22,606 nucleotides of DNA, taken from contig DDAM01000057.1 in NCBI GenBank assembly GCA_002332905.1, positions 37,418-60,023 on the forward strand, given 5' to 3'. The stretch is from Firmicutes bacterium UBA2058 (lineage in GTDB: Bacteria; Bacillota; Clostridia; Tissierellales; Sedimentibacteraceae). This document shows, one piece after another, positions 14,440 to 21,446 of the stretch. The position numbers and the translations under genes were made by a program. The notes beneath the pieces are model-generated. The model did not search any database. It worked only from the letters and a program-made list of their open reading frames with translations, and was not told where the DNA came from. Position 1 is the first letter of the stretch, and each line of letters opens with the position of its first letter.

Positions 14440-15135
14440 TTGGATATACAACATAATATTGCAGATATATTAAAAAATGTTGAAGCTTCAGCTAATAAGG
14501 TTGGTAAAACTTTAGATGATATAACTGTAATAGCAGTAACAAAAACAGTTGATTATAAAAGGGCAAATGAAGCTATCGAAGCTGGACTTAATAATTTAGG
14601 TGAAAATAGAGTTCAGGAATTTATGAATAAATATGAGCAAATGGATAATTCTAATATAAATTGGCATATTATTGGACATTTACAAACAAATAAAGTAAAA
14701 TATATAATAAATAAGGTTAAGCTTATACATTCTTTAGAATCTTTATCTTTAGCAGAAGAAATAAATAAGAGATCTAAGCAGCATGGTGTTATTACAGAAG
14801 TTTTAATTGAGCTAAATATTGGCGAAGAAGAAAGTAAATTTGGTATAAAAAATGATGAGCTTATTGATTTTATAAAATCTATTGAAAATCTTGAATATAT
14901 AAAAATAGTTGGCTTGATGACTGTTGCACCTTACGTCGAAAATAAAGAAGATGTAAGATGGGTTTTTAAAGAAATGAAAAATTTATATGATGTTGTTTCA
15001 AATATGAGCTTTAAAAATGTACAAATGAAATATTTATCCATGGGAATGACAAATGATTATGATGTAGCCATTGAAGAAGGCTCAAATGTTATAAGAATAG
15101 GGACTGCTATATTTGGCAGTAGAGTATATAATTAA
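14440..15135 (+). CDS. yggS: YggS/PROSC family PLP homeostasis protein, 231 aa
   Basis: This is a pyridoxal-5'-phosphate-binding alanine-racemase-fold protein without known catalytic activity that buffers free PLP in the cytosol. The Schiff-base lysine is Lys35 in VIAVTKTVDY. Other family motifs are LGENRVQEF, WHIIGHLQTNKVKYI, GLMTVAPY and LSMGMTNDYDVAIEEGSNVIRIGTAIFG. The start is TTG 14440, 7 nt after GGAGG (14428-14432); the ATG at 14435 is out of frame. It is linked to sepF and yggT as in most Firmicutes. Confidence 0.96.
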   Translation: MDIQHNIADILKNVEASANKVGKTLDDITVIAVTKTVDYKRANEAIEAGLNNLGENRVQEFMNKYEQMDNSNINWHIIGHLQTNKVKYIINKVKLIHSLESLSLAEEINKRSKQHGVITEVLIELNIGEEESKFGIKNDELIDFIKSIENLEYIKIVGLMTVAPYVENKEDVRWVFKEMKNLYDVVSNMSFKNVQMKYLSMGMTNDYDVAIEEGSNVIRIGTAIFGSRVYN

Positions 15136-15187
15136 TAAAAATTTATTAATATTAAAAAACATATTTATAATTTTGGAGGAGTGTACA

Positions 15188-15646
15188 ATGAGTATAATAA
15201 ATAAAATGAAAGACTTTATAGGATTAACAGATATTGAAGATGAAGATGAATTTGAAGAAGAGTTTGAAGCACCTGCTTATAAACAGCAAGAAGCACAAAA
15301 GCCTGTAGATTCTAATGTTAACTCATATACAAAAAAAGGTAATGTTATTAAAGTGCATTCAAATGCAGATATGAAATTATTTATCTGTGAACCTGAAAAA
15401 TATGAAGATTGTACTAGAGCGGTTGATGAACTAAAAAATAGAAAAGCTGTAGTTCTAAACATAGAAAGTTTGGATTTAGACGATCAAAGACAAATATTTG
15501 AATTTATTAAAGGAGCAGTGTATGCATTAGAAGCAAGTATTCAAAAAGTTTCTAAAGGAATATTTGTTATAGCACCATTAAATGTTCAAATTGACGGCAG
15601 AATGGGAGAAAAAGAAAAATTTGAAAGAAATTTATATTATAAATAG
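15188..15646 (+). CDS. sepF: Cell division protein SepF, 152 aa
   Basis: SepF binds FtsZ and the membrane, bundling FtsZ filaments at the division site. The N-terminus MSIINKMKDFIGL fits the membrane-binding amphipathic helix. An acidic linker follows (DEDEFEEEFE), then the SepF core (VLNIESLDLDDQRQIFEFIK, AVYALEASIQKVSKGIFVIA). The start ATG 15188 is set by GGAGGA 7 nt upstream and by the helix; the frame runs open to 15113, but that part overlaps the end of yggS and is not SepF-like. Confidence 0.95.
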   Translation: MSIINKMKDFIGLTDIEDEDEFEEEFEAPAYKQQEAQKPVDSNVNSYTKKGNVIKVHSNADMKLFICEPEKYEDCTRAVDELKNRKAVVLNIESLDLDDQRQIFEFIKGAVYALEASIQKVSKGIFVIAPLNVQIDGRMGEKEKFERNLYYK

Positions 15647-15674
15647 ATAAAAACAGAGGTAAAAAAGAAAGCTA

Positions 15675-15944
15675 ATGTTGACTTATACAATAAAACGAGC
15701 AATATTGATTTTAGTTGAAATTATTGATTTAGCAATATTAATAAGAATTCTACTATCGTTTTTTCCTAACTTAAGGAATAATAAATTTGCTGATATAATA
15801 AATCAATTAACTGAGCCTATTCTCTATCCTTGTAGAATGTTACTAGATAGGCTTGGTCTAGGTAATGGTATGTTTGATTTTTCACCAATACTTGCTTATT
15901 TCCTACTAAGATTTATTGTTATGTTAGTATTTAGAATATTATAA
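15675..15944 (+). CDS. YggT family membrane protein, 89 aa
   Basis: This is a small protein with two hydrophobic segments (about residues 8-28 and 68-88) separated by the family signature LTEPILYPCRMLLDRLGLG. YggT/YlmG proteins sit in the dcw-linked cluster of Firmicutes and have a poorly defined role in envelope or division. The ribosome binding site is weak or distant (AGAGG at 15655-15659), so its translation may depend on coupling with sepF, whose stop is 28 nt upstream. Confidence 0.93.
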   Translation: MLTYTIKRAILILVEIIDLAILIRILLSFFPNLRNNKFADIINQLTEPILYPCRMLLDRLGLGNGMFDFSPILAYFLLRFIVMLVFRIL

Positions 15945-15956
15945 ATAGGACTATGT

Positions 15957-16769
15957 ATGATGAAGGATTTTAATAAATATTATGATTTTATAGCAGATGA
16001 TGAAACAAAGCTTTTGGTTAAAAAAATTGCAGATAAAGCTAATTTGGTTTCCAAAAACTGTATTTCGTTATCTACAGATTTTATTAATCAAAACGTTATT
16101 GATTATAGTATTCCGATTATTAATAGCTGTGATGTTAATTATAAACTTTTCCCCAACTATGAACATAGCGAAAGGAAAAGTTTAATTTTATACCCTAATT
16201 TTACTGATACTATTGATGAAAAGGATTATATAAGAGCACTGCGTATTAACAACAAATCAAAATTTAAAGAGCTTGACCATAATAATTATTTGGGCTCTAT
16301 TATGAGCCTAGGTATTGATAGAAGTAAAATTGGTGACATTTATGTACATAATAATTATGCAGATATAATATGTCAATCTGACATATGTGATGTAATACTT
16401 TATGGTCTAGAAAAAGTGGGCAATAATAAGGTTGAAATCGAGGAAATAAACATTAGAGATATTGATTATAAAGAGCCTGACTATGTATTGTTAACAATTA
16501 GCACAACATCAATGAGACTAGACAATATTGTTAAGTCGCTTATAAATAAATCTAGAGATTTAAGTGCAGATTTAATTAAATCTGGTGATGTTAAAGTAAA
16601 TTTTGAAGTTGAAGATAAGGTGTCTAATTTACTTAAAAAAGGTGACTTATTATCAATTAGAAGATACGGACGATTTCTTATTTTTAATGAATGTGGAAAT
16701 ACAAAAAGCGGAAAAATTAAATTAGAAATAAAGCATTATAAAAACCGCATAGTCTCAAACCTAGTTTGA
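15957..16769 (+). CDS. ylmH: YlmH family RNA-binding protein with S4 domain, 270 aa
   Basis: This protein is of the YlmH type found after yggT in Gram-positive division clusters. The C-terminal S4 domain (about residues 185-245) includes MRLDNIVKSLINKSRDLSAD and GDLLSIRRYGRFLI. The N-terminal part has the YlmH pattern (FPNYEHSERKSLILYP, LDHNNYLGSIMSLGIDRSKI). YlmH binds RNA/ribosomes and has been tied to ribosome rescue or quality control in Bacillus. Two start candidates, ATG 15957 and 15960, follow AGGA; I give the first. Its last codons form one arm of a 9-bp hairpin. Confidence 0.92.
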   Translation: MMKDFNKYYDFIADDETKLLVKKIADKANLVSKNCISLSTDFINQNVIDYSIPIINSCDVNYKLFPNYEHSERKSLILYPNFTDTIDEKDYIRALRINNKSKFKELDHNNYLGSIMSLGIDRSKIGDIYVHNNYADIICQSDICDVILYGLEKVGNNKVEIEEINIRDIDYKEPDYVLLTISTTSMRLDNIVKSLINKSRDLSADLIKSGDVKVNFEVEDKVSNLLKKGDLLSIRRYGRFLIFNECGNTKSGKIKLEIKHYKNRIVSNLV

Positions 16770-16772
16770 GAC
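16752..16772 (+). promoter_or_regulatory. Hairpin across the ylmH stop codon
   Basis: GTCTCAAAC (16752-16760) pairs perfectly with GTTTGAGAC (16764-16772) around a CTA loop. No T-run follows (ATTTAAAATTG), so it is unlikely to be an efficient terminator. It could slow read-through or protect an mRNA end. Confidence 0.5.
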
Positions 16773-16806
16773 ATTTAAAATTGAGTGAAGATTAACGGAG
16801 GGTTTC

Positions 16807-17502
16807 ATGAAAAATATCGGTATTATTGGAGCAATGGAAGAAGAGGTATCTGCGCTTATAAAACATTATGGATGTTCTGAAAAAGTAAAATTTTTAGACT
16901 TCGAGTTTAATATTTTATACTATAAGAATAAAAAAATAGTTGTTGTTGTATCAGGTATAGGGAAGGTTAATTCAGCTATATGTACACAGCTATTAATTGA
17001 TAGATTTAATGTAGAATGTGTGGTTAATTCAGGTATAGCTGGTGCAATTTCAGAAAAAATTGATATTGCTGATATAGTATTTTCAAGTGATTTAATTCAG
17101 CATGATGTAAATGCAGTTAACTTTGGTTATAAGATAGGTCAAATTCCTAGAATGGGCGATAATTACATATTTAAAGGAGATAAATATCTTTTAAGCAAGA
17201 TGGAAGAAATAGCTAAAAGTAAAGATATTAAGTATTTTGTTGGTAGAATTGTTTCAGGTGACGAATTTGTTTCTACAAATACAAAAAAACAGTGGCTCAA
17301 AGAGAATTTTGATGCTATGTGCACTGATATGGAAAGTGCTTCAATTGCACATGTATGCTTTTTAAACAAGATTCCTTTTATGGCAATTAGATGTATATCT
17401 GATACTGCAGATGATAGAGCAGAAATGGCATATAATGAATTTGAAAAAATAGCATTAGAGAAATGCTTTATGATTTCTAGTGCTTTAATTGAGGAGTTGT
17501 AA
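16807..17502 (+). CDS. mtnN: 5'-methylthioadenosine/S-adenosylhomocysteine nucleosidase, 231 aa
   Basis: MtnN (Pfs) hydrolyses methylthioadenosine and S-adenosylhomocysteine to adenine and the thioribose sugar, clearing inhibitory by-products of SAM-dependent reactions. Catalytic residues are in place: Glu12 in GAMEEEV, Glu176 in MCTDMESAS and Asp199 in RCISDTAD. The phosphorylase-fold motif VVNSGIAGA is intact. Length is normal. ATG 16807 follows GGAGG. It sits between ylmH and lspA, where many Firmicutes carry divIVA. Clearing SAM by-products would suit a chromosome with radical-SAM proteins such as the DUF512 gene, but this link is only suggestive. Confidence 0.96.
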   Translation: MKNIGIIGAMEEEVSALIKHYGCSEKVKFLDFEFNILYYKNKKIVVVVSGIGKVNSAICTQLLIDRFNVECVVNSGIAGAISEKIDIADIVFSSDLIQHDVNAVNFGYKIGQIPRMGDNYIFKGDKYLLSKMEEIAKSKDIKYFVGRIVSGDEFVSTNTKKQWLKENFDAMCTDMESASIAHVCFLNKIPFMAIRCISDTADDRAEMAYNEFEKIALEKCFMISSALIEEL

Positions 17503-17505
17503 TAT

Positions 17506-17982
17506 ATGTATTTTATATATGGATTGATATTTATAGTTTTTTTAGCAATAGATCAATTTACAAAATATTTGGCATTTACTTTTTTACAAGGTAACGCATC
17601 TGTTCATCTTATAGGAGACTTTTTAAGATTTACATATCATACAAACAAGGGTGCAGCATTTGGAATACTGCAAGGTCAAAGATTATTTTTTATAATTTCA
17701 ACAGTTGTTTTGGTTGCATTTTTAATTTATATGATAGTTTTTAATAAAAAGGTTACTACTGCAACAAAGCTAACACTATCATTAATTTTAAGCGGTGCTA
17801 TAGGTAACTTTATTGATAGATTTAGACTTGGCTATGTTGTAGATTTTGTTGATGTGAGATTTGGCGATTTTTATAATTTTCCTGTTTTTAATATTGCGGA
17901 TAGCTGTCTTGTTGTTGGTGTAATTATTTTAGTTATACTAATTCTATTTAACAAATTTGAAAAGAGTGAGAATAAGGTTTAA
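17506..17982 (+). CDS. lspA: Lipoprotein signal peptidase (signal peptidase II), 158 aa
   Basis: LspA is a four-helix membrane aspartyl protease that removes the signal peptide of prolipoproteins. The expected catalytic pair is Asp113 (VVDFVD) and Asp132 (FNIADS). The conserved Asp16 (AIDQFTK), the NKGAAFGILQG block and GAIGNFIDRFRLG are also present. ATG 17506 follows GAGGAG and lies 3 nt after mtnN. A 120-nt gap with a palindromic element and leader ORF separates it from rluD. Confidence 0.97.
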   Translation: MYFIYGLIFIVFLAIDQFTKYLAFTFLQGNASVHLIGDFLRFTYHTNKGAAFGILQGQRLFFIISTVVLVAFLIYMIVFNKKVTTATKLTLSLILSGAIGNFIDRFRLGYVVDFVDVRFGDFYNFPVFNIADSCLVVGVIILVILILFNKFEKSENKV

Positions 17983-17986
17983 AGAC

Positions 17987-18103
17987 ATGAAAAAAACCAA
18001 TTTAAAAAAAATTAGTAATAAGAAGGTATGCACCGAGCCCATGAACAAATCTTTTTGTCAGAAAGACTGGGGTTCTTGTGCAATAGAGGCATGGGTATAT
18101 TAA
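17987..18103 (+). CDS. Leader peptide ORF upstream of rluD, 38 aa
   Basis: A 38-codon frame starts at ATG 17987, four bases after the lspA stop. It ends with TAA at 18101-18103, overlapping the rluD ATG (18103-18105) as TAATG. It spans the whole family 1 hairpin. The C-terminal ...GSCAIEAWVY resembles ...LYIGAWRLL of the leader ORF at 4545-4640, which has the same overlap with its main gene. The ribosome binding site is weak (AAGG about 10 nt upstream), but lspA translation could feed it. It may be a real leader or an accident of the repeat. Confidence 0.4.
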   Translation: MKKTNLKKISNKKVCTEPMNKSFCQKDWGSCAIEAWVY

Positions 18104-18105
18104 TG
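18038..18105 (+). promoter_or_regulatory. Palindromic leader element before rluD (family 1, copy B)
   Basis: CCCATG (18038-18043) pairs with CATGGG (18090-18095). ACAA (18045-18048) pairs with TTGT (18076-18079). The inner hairpin is TCTTT/AAAGA (18050-18054 with 18062-18066). The 3' bulge GCAATAGAGG holds the only ribosome-binding-like GAGG. The ATG of rluD follows the GCATG of the outer helix after 9 nt, the same distance as in copies A and C. Confidence 0.65.
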
Positions 18106-19014
18106 GATGAAATTAAACTAATTTCTGAAGAGAGTGATTTAAGAATTGATGCATATATTTCATCTAAATTAGATAATTTGTCTAGAAGTGCTGTTCAAAA
18201 GCTTATAAGTGATAATAATGTTACTGTAAACAACAAAGCGATTAATAAAAACTATAAAATAAAGTTAAATGATGAAATAAAAGTCATTATGCCGCCTCCT
18301 CAGGTTTTAGATGTAATAGCTGAGGACATAGAACTTGATATTGTTTATGAGGATAGTGATGTAGCGGTAATTAATAAACCTCAAGGAATGGTAGTTCACC
18401 CGGCAGCAGGTCATTATAGCGGAACTTTAGTAAATGCACTGATGAATAATGTTGAGGATTTATCCTCAATAAATGGTGTACTTAGGCCCGGTATTGTTCA
18501 TAGATTAGATAAAAATACTTCTGGACTTCTGATAATTGCTAAAAATGACATATCACACAGCTTTTTATCAGATTGCTTAAAAGAACATTCAATTAATAGA
18601 ATTTACTATGCTTTAGTAGAAGGTGTAGTTAAAAACGATAAGGGTGTAATTGATGCTCCACTTGGTCGAAGTGAAAAGGACAGGAAGAAAAGATGTGTAA
18701 CAACTAAAAATAGCAAGGAAGCCATAACAAATTATGAGGTTATAAAAAGATATAAAAAATATACATTAATTAAACTTAAACTGGAAACAGGAAGAACACA
18801 TCAAATTCGAGTTCATATGAAATATATTGGACATCCAGTTGTTGGAGATGATGTTTATGGAAAAGAAGATAAAAAGTTTGGACTGAAGGGACAATTGCTA
18901 CATTCTAAATCAATCGGTTTTATACATCCAACAACTAAGGAGTATTTGGAGTTTGACTCAGAATTACCAGACTATTTTAAAAAGGTTTTAGAAAAAATAG
19001 AAAAATCAGAGTGA
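18103..19014 (+). CDS. rluD: RluD-type 23S rRNA pseudouridine synthase, 303 aa
   Basis: This is an RluA/RluD family enzyme that isomerises uridines in 23S rRNA. The N-terminal S4 domain (about residues 13-60) is followed by the catalytic motif HRLDKNTSG (133-141) with Asp136, and by GRTHQIRVHMKYIGHPVVGD near the C-terminus. I start at ATG 18103 because the upstream in-frame stretch to 18028 lies within the palindromic element and has no ribosome binding site; ATG 18091 is a lesser alternative. The typical GGAGG is missing, which fits initiation by coupling to the leader ORF. The gene ends at the first hairpin of the pyrR leader. B. subtilis has the same lspA-rluD(ylyB)-pyrR order. Confidence 0.93.
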   Translation: MDEIKLISEESDLRIDAYISSKLDNLSRSAVQKLISDNNVTVNNKAINKNYKIKLNDEIKVIMPPPQVLDVIAEDIELDIVYEDSDVAVINKPQGMVVHPAAGHYSGTLVNALMNNVEDLSSINGVLRPGIVHRLDKNTSGLLIIAKNDISHSFLSDCLKEHSINRIYYALVEGVVKNDKGVIDAPLGRSEKDRKKRCVTTKNSKEAITNYEVIKRYKKYTLIKLKLETGRTHQIRVHMKYIGHPVVGDDVYGKEDKKFGLKGQLLHSKSIGFIHPTTKEYLEFDSELPDYFKKVLEKIEKSE

Positions 19015-19015
19015 T

Positions 19016-19123
19016 AGTGTGAAGTACTTTCTTCACACTGTGAAAAAATTATTTCATGCTATGAAAAAATCAAAAACGATTTTTCATCCTTATTTGTAGT
19101 TCTGCGAAACAGATAATGGGAGG
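19016..19123 (+). promoter_or_regulatory. Three-hairpin leader of pyrR (family 2)
   Basis: Hairpin 1: AGTGTGAAG (19016-19024) with CTTCACACT (19031-19039). Hairpin 2: ATGAAAAAATC (19061-19071) with GATTTTTCAT (19078-19087), loop AAAAAC. Hairpin 3: TCTG (19101-19104) with CAGA (19110-19113), loop CGAAA, just before GGGAGG (19118-19123). The parts and their order match the der leader. I do not see the PyrR-binding loop known from Bacillus pyr attenuators, so this is not classic pyr attenuation. Confidence 0.6.
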
Positions 19124-19128
19124 TTAAA

Positions 19129-19671
19129 ATGAAAATTAAGGCTTTAATAATGGATGAACAGGCTATAAAAAGAGCCATAACAAGAATAACACACGAAATT
19201 ATAGAAAAAAATAAAGGCGCTCAAAATTTAGTGCTTATAGGCATAAAGACTCGTGGATGGCCACTTGCGTTAAGAATAAAAGAAGCTATTAACGACATTG
19301 AAGGTGTTGATGTTCCAGCCTTTCCGCTTGATATAACATTTTACAGAGATGATTATGAAAAAGACATTGAGGAGCCAAAATCAGTAGAAAAATTCACCTA
19401 CAATATTAAAGATAAATCAGTTATATTAGTTGATGATGTACTTTACACAGGTAGAACAGTTCGAGCTGCATTGGATGCTATTGTAGATAATGGCAGACCA
19501 AATAATGTTGAGCTTGCAGTATTAATAGATAGAGGTCACAGAGAGTTGCCAATACGTGCTGATTTCATCGGCAAAAATGTACCTACAAGTAGAGGGGAAA
19601 GAGTAAAGGTATATCTTGAAGAATTAGATGAAAAAAGCCAAGTTGTTATTGGTGAAAGAGTAGAATGTTAA
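19129..19671 (+). CDS. pyrR: Bifunctional pyr regulatory protein / uracil phosphoribosyltransferase, 180 aa
   Basis: PyrR binds pyr mRNA in response to UMP and has uracil phosphoribosyltransferase activity. The PRPP-binding motif VDDVLYTGRT is at residues 101-110. The N-terminal MDEQAIKRAITRITHEI and the TRGWPLALRI block are typical. Length is normal. ATG 19129 follows GGGAGG. No pyrimidine biosynthesis gene follows; the transcript ends at a strong terminator, so PyrR would act in trans on pyr genes elsewhere. Confidence 0.96.
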   Translation: MKIKALIMDEQAIKRAITRITHEIIEKNKGAQNLVLIGIKTRGWPLALRIKEAINDIEGVDVPAFPLDITFYRDDYEKDIEEPKSVEKFTYNIKDKSVILVDDVLYTGRTVRAALDAIVDNGRPNNVELAVLIDRGHRELPIRADFIGKNVPTSRGERVKVYLEELDEKSQVVIGERVEC

Positions 19672-19703
19672 AAAATCCTAAAGTTTTTCACTTTAGGATT
19701 TTT
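19671..19703. terminator. Bidirectional terminator between pyrR and the DUF305 gene
   Basis: A perfect 13-bp stem (19671-19683 with 19691-19703, arms AAAAATCCTAAAG and CTTTAGGATTTTT) has A- and T-runs at both sides. It overlaps the pyrR stop and the last codons of the convergent gene, so it can serve both strands. Confidence 0.88.
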
Positions 19704-20445
19704 CGTCTTTTAAATTTTCTAAAATTTCTTCCATATACTTTATTTCTTTTTCCTGTGCTTCTATTATATCTTGTGCTAATTTAGTTATTTTTTCATTGTC
19801 AGTATATTTTAATATTATTTTTGACATGTCTACAGCCATTTGATGGTGCATAATTATTTCCTGTACAAATGCTTCATCTACACTTTTTGGATTGTCAGAT
19901 TGTTCTAAAGAATGAGTCATAGAATCATTTATCAATTTATTGTATTCTTTTAAATATTCAGTTTCTTTTGTTTCATCTATCTTTGGATTTTCTTCTATTT
20001 CCTTTATAAGCTTTTTCATATCTTCAATTTCTTTTGTTTGAGCTTTTACAATTTCTTCTGCAATTTGTTTAATATCTTGATTTTTACCACCGTATTTTAA
20101 AAGACTATTAGACATAGCAATAGCTGATACATGATGTGGAATCATACCATGCAGAAAATCAAGTGCTGGATCTTTTGTGTTTGGGATATTCTTCATATCC
20201 TCAATCATAGCATTCATTATTTTATCTTGTTCTTCCAAATAACTAATTAAATTATTATCAACTTCGTTCTTACTTGTACTGCTGATATTATTGTTATTTT
20301 CAGTAGCACTATCTTTTTCTGTGTTATTACCGTTATTTTTAGCATTATCTTTATTAGGTATTTTATTTGATAAAGCTAACCAAGCTATTATGATGATTGC
20401 TACAATTACGATACCAATTATCCAATATTTTGTTTGTTTATTCAT
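19693..20445 (-). CDS. Membrane-anchored protein with two DUF305 (ferritin-like) domains, 250 aa
   Basis: An N-terminal membrane segment (about residues 8-26) is followed by an Asn/Ser/Thr-rich linker (30-60) and two copies of the DUF305 fold. Copy 1 (about 92-150) has LHGMIPHHVSAIAMSN with His104-His105. Copy 2 (about 190-246) has IIMHHQMAVDMSKIIL with His200-His201. Each ends in an AQ-KEI-M helix. DUF305 domains are four-helix, ferritin-like, and often found in copper or metal-stress settings; metal binding by the His/Met pairs is inference. The outward orientation is likely. ATG 20445 follows AAGGAG on the reverse strand. No copper genes are adjacent. Confidence 0.88.
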   Translation of the reverse strand: MNKQTKYWIIGIVIVAIIIIAWLALSNKIPNKDNAKNNGNNTEKDSATENNNNISSTSKNEVDNNLISYLEEQDKIMNAMIEDMKNIPNTKDPALDFLHGMIPHHVSAIAMSNSLLKYGGKNQDIKQIAEEIVKAQTKEIEDMKKLIKEIEENPKIDETKETEYLKEYNKLINDSMTHSLEQSDNPKSVDEAFVQEIIMHHQMAVDMSKIILKYTDNEKITKLAQDIIEAQEKEIKYMEEILENLKDEKS

Positions 20446-20551
20446 TAGTTTACTCCTTAAATTTGGTTTATTTTACTTAGGATATATTATGTAATTAATA
20501 AAATTTTATACAATTAAGAGAATATATTGTATAAAAAATAGCTTTGATAAC

Positions 20552-20580
20552 TTGTAAAATAACTTTCATTAAGTTATAAT
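20552..20580 (+). promoter_or_regulatory. Sigma-A promoter of the exonuclease gene
   Basis: TTGTAA (20552-20557), 17-nt spacer, perfect TATAAT (20575-20580). Transcription would begin near 20587, leaving a leader of about 56 nt that contains one GC-rich hairpin. Confidence 0.75.
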
Positions 20581-20612
20581 AGTAAAAAATAACTATATAT
20601 ACAAGTTTTGTG

Positions 20613-20637
20613 ATGCCGCGAAGCGGCGTAATGGAGG
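20613..20637 (+). promoter_or_regulatory. Hairpin next to the ribosome binding site of the exonuclease gene (family 2, hairpin 3 only)
   Basis: ATGCCGC (20613-20619) pairs with GCGGCGT (20623-20629) around GAA, and TAAT and GGAGG (20633-20637) follow at once. It matches the third hairpin of the der leader in sequence and position. Confidence 0.65.
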
Positions 20638-20642
20638 TAAGT

Positions 20643-21398
20643 ATGAGAATCATTTCGTGGAATGTTAATGGACTTAGAGCTTGTATCACTAAGGGCTTTA
20701 TGGACTTTTTTAATAGTGTTGATGCAGATATAGTCTGTTTACAAGAGATTAAAATGCTTGATGGACAAGCTAAGGTTGATACACCAAAATATAAGCAATA
20801 TTGGAACAGTGCAGAAAAAAAGGGATATTCAGGTACACTTATTTTTACAAAAAAAGAGCCAATTTCTTATGCATTTGGGATGGATGGGAAGTATACAGAT
20901 GAGGGAAGACTCATAACCTTAGAGTATGATAATTTTTACATGGTCAATTGTTATACCCCTAACGCTCAGCCTGAGCTTGCCAGACTTGATTATAGGATGG
21001 AATTTGAAGACTGCTTTAGAGAATATTTATCTAAACTGTCAAAATGTAAGCCTGTAATTGTGTGTGGTGACTTAAATGTCGCTCATCAAGAGATAGATTT
21101 AAAAAATCCTAAACCAAATGTAGGCAATCCAGGATTTTCAAATGAGGAGCGTGAAAAATTTACTAAGCTAATTGAGGCTGGTTTTACAGATAGTTTTAGA
21201 CATTTATATCCAGAATTGATAGATCAATATACATGGTGGTCTTATCGTTTTAGCGCGAGAACAAAAAATGTTGGTTGGAGAATTGATTATTTCGTTGTAT
21301 CTGATGATTTAAAAGATAAAATAATAGATAGTATAATTTATAAGGATGTGTTGGGGAGTGACCATTGTCCAATAGGTTTGGAGATTGATTTAATATAA
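20643..21398 (+). CDS. Exodeoxyribonuclease III / AP endonuclease (ExoA/Xth family), 251 aa
   Basis: This is a Mg2+-dependent base-excision repair nuclease that cuts at abasic sites and degrades 3' ends. Conserved residues are visible: Asn7 (ISWNVNG), Glu35 (CLQEIK), the GDLNVAH block near residue 150, WRIDYF, and the C-terminal SDHCPI with the catalytic Asp-His. Length is typical. ATG 20643 is chosen because it starts at the MRIISWNVNG block and follows GGAGG by 5 nt; the frame extends to 20610 through the leader hairpin. It has its own promoter and heads a short run with the next genes. Confidence 0.95.
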   Translation: MRIISWNVNGLRACITKGFMDFFNSVDADIVCLQEIKMLDGQAKVDTPKYKQYWNSAEKKGYSGTLIFTKKEPISYAFGMDGKYTDEGRLITLEYDNFYMVNCYTPNAQPELARLDYRMEFEDCFREYLSKLSKCKPVIVCGDLNVAHQEIDLKNPKPNVGNPGFSNEEREKFTKLIEAGFTDSFRHLYPELIDQYTWWSYRFSARTKNVGWRIDYFVVSDDLKDKIIDSIIYKDVLGSDHCPIGLEIDLI

Positions 21399-21446
21399 TA
21401 TTATATTATAAAAGCAAAATTTAGTTATATATAAAGGAATAATATT

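Noticed and set aside
15113..15187. A longer SepF starting within yggS.
   Set aside because: The SepF N-terminal membrane helix and the GGAGGA site both fix the start at 15188.
18028..18102. An N-terminal extension of RluD starting at ATG 18028 (MHRAHEQIF...).
   Set aside because: It lies within the palindromic element, has no ribosome binding site and adds residues not seen in the family; the S4 domain starts normally from ATG 18103.
19016..19123. A Bacillus-type PyrR-dependent attenuator before pyrR.
   Set aside because: I found no PyrR-binding loop consensus and no terminator/antiterminator pair in this leader, and the same structure precedes der, which is not a pyrimidine gene.
20549..20607. 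AACTTGTA (20549-20556) and TACAAGTT (20600-20607) enclose two smaller hairpins, looking like a three-way RNA junction.
   Set aside because: A good promoter (TTGTAA-17-TATAAT, 20552-20580) lies across the left half, so most of it would not be in the transcript. AT-rich DNA easily gives such arms.
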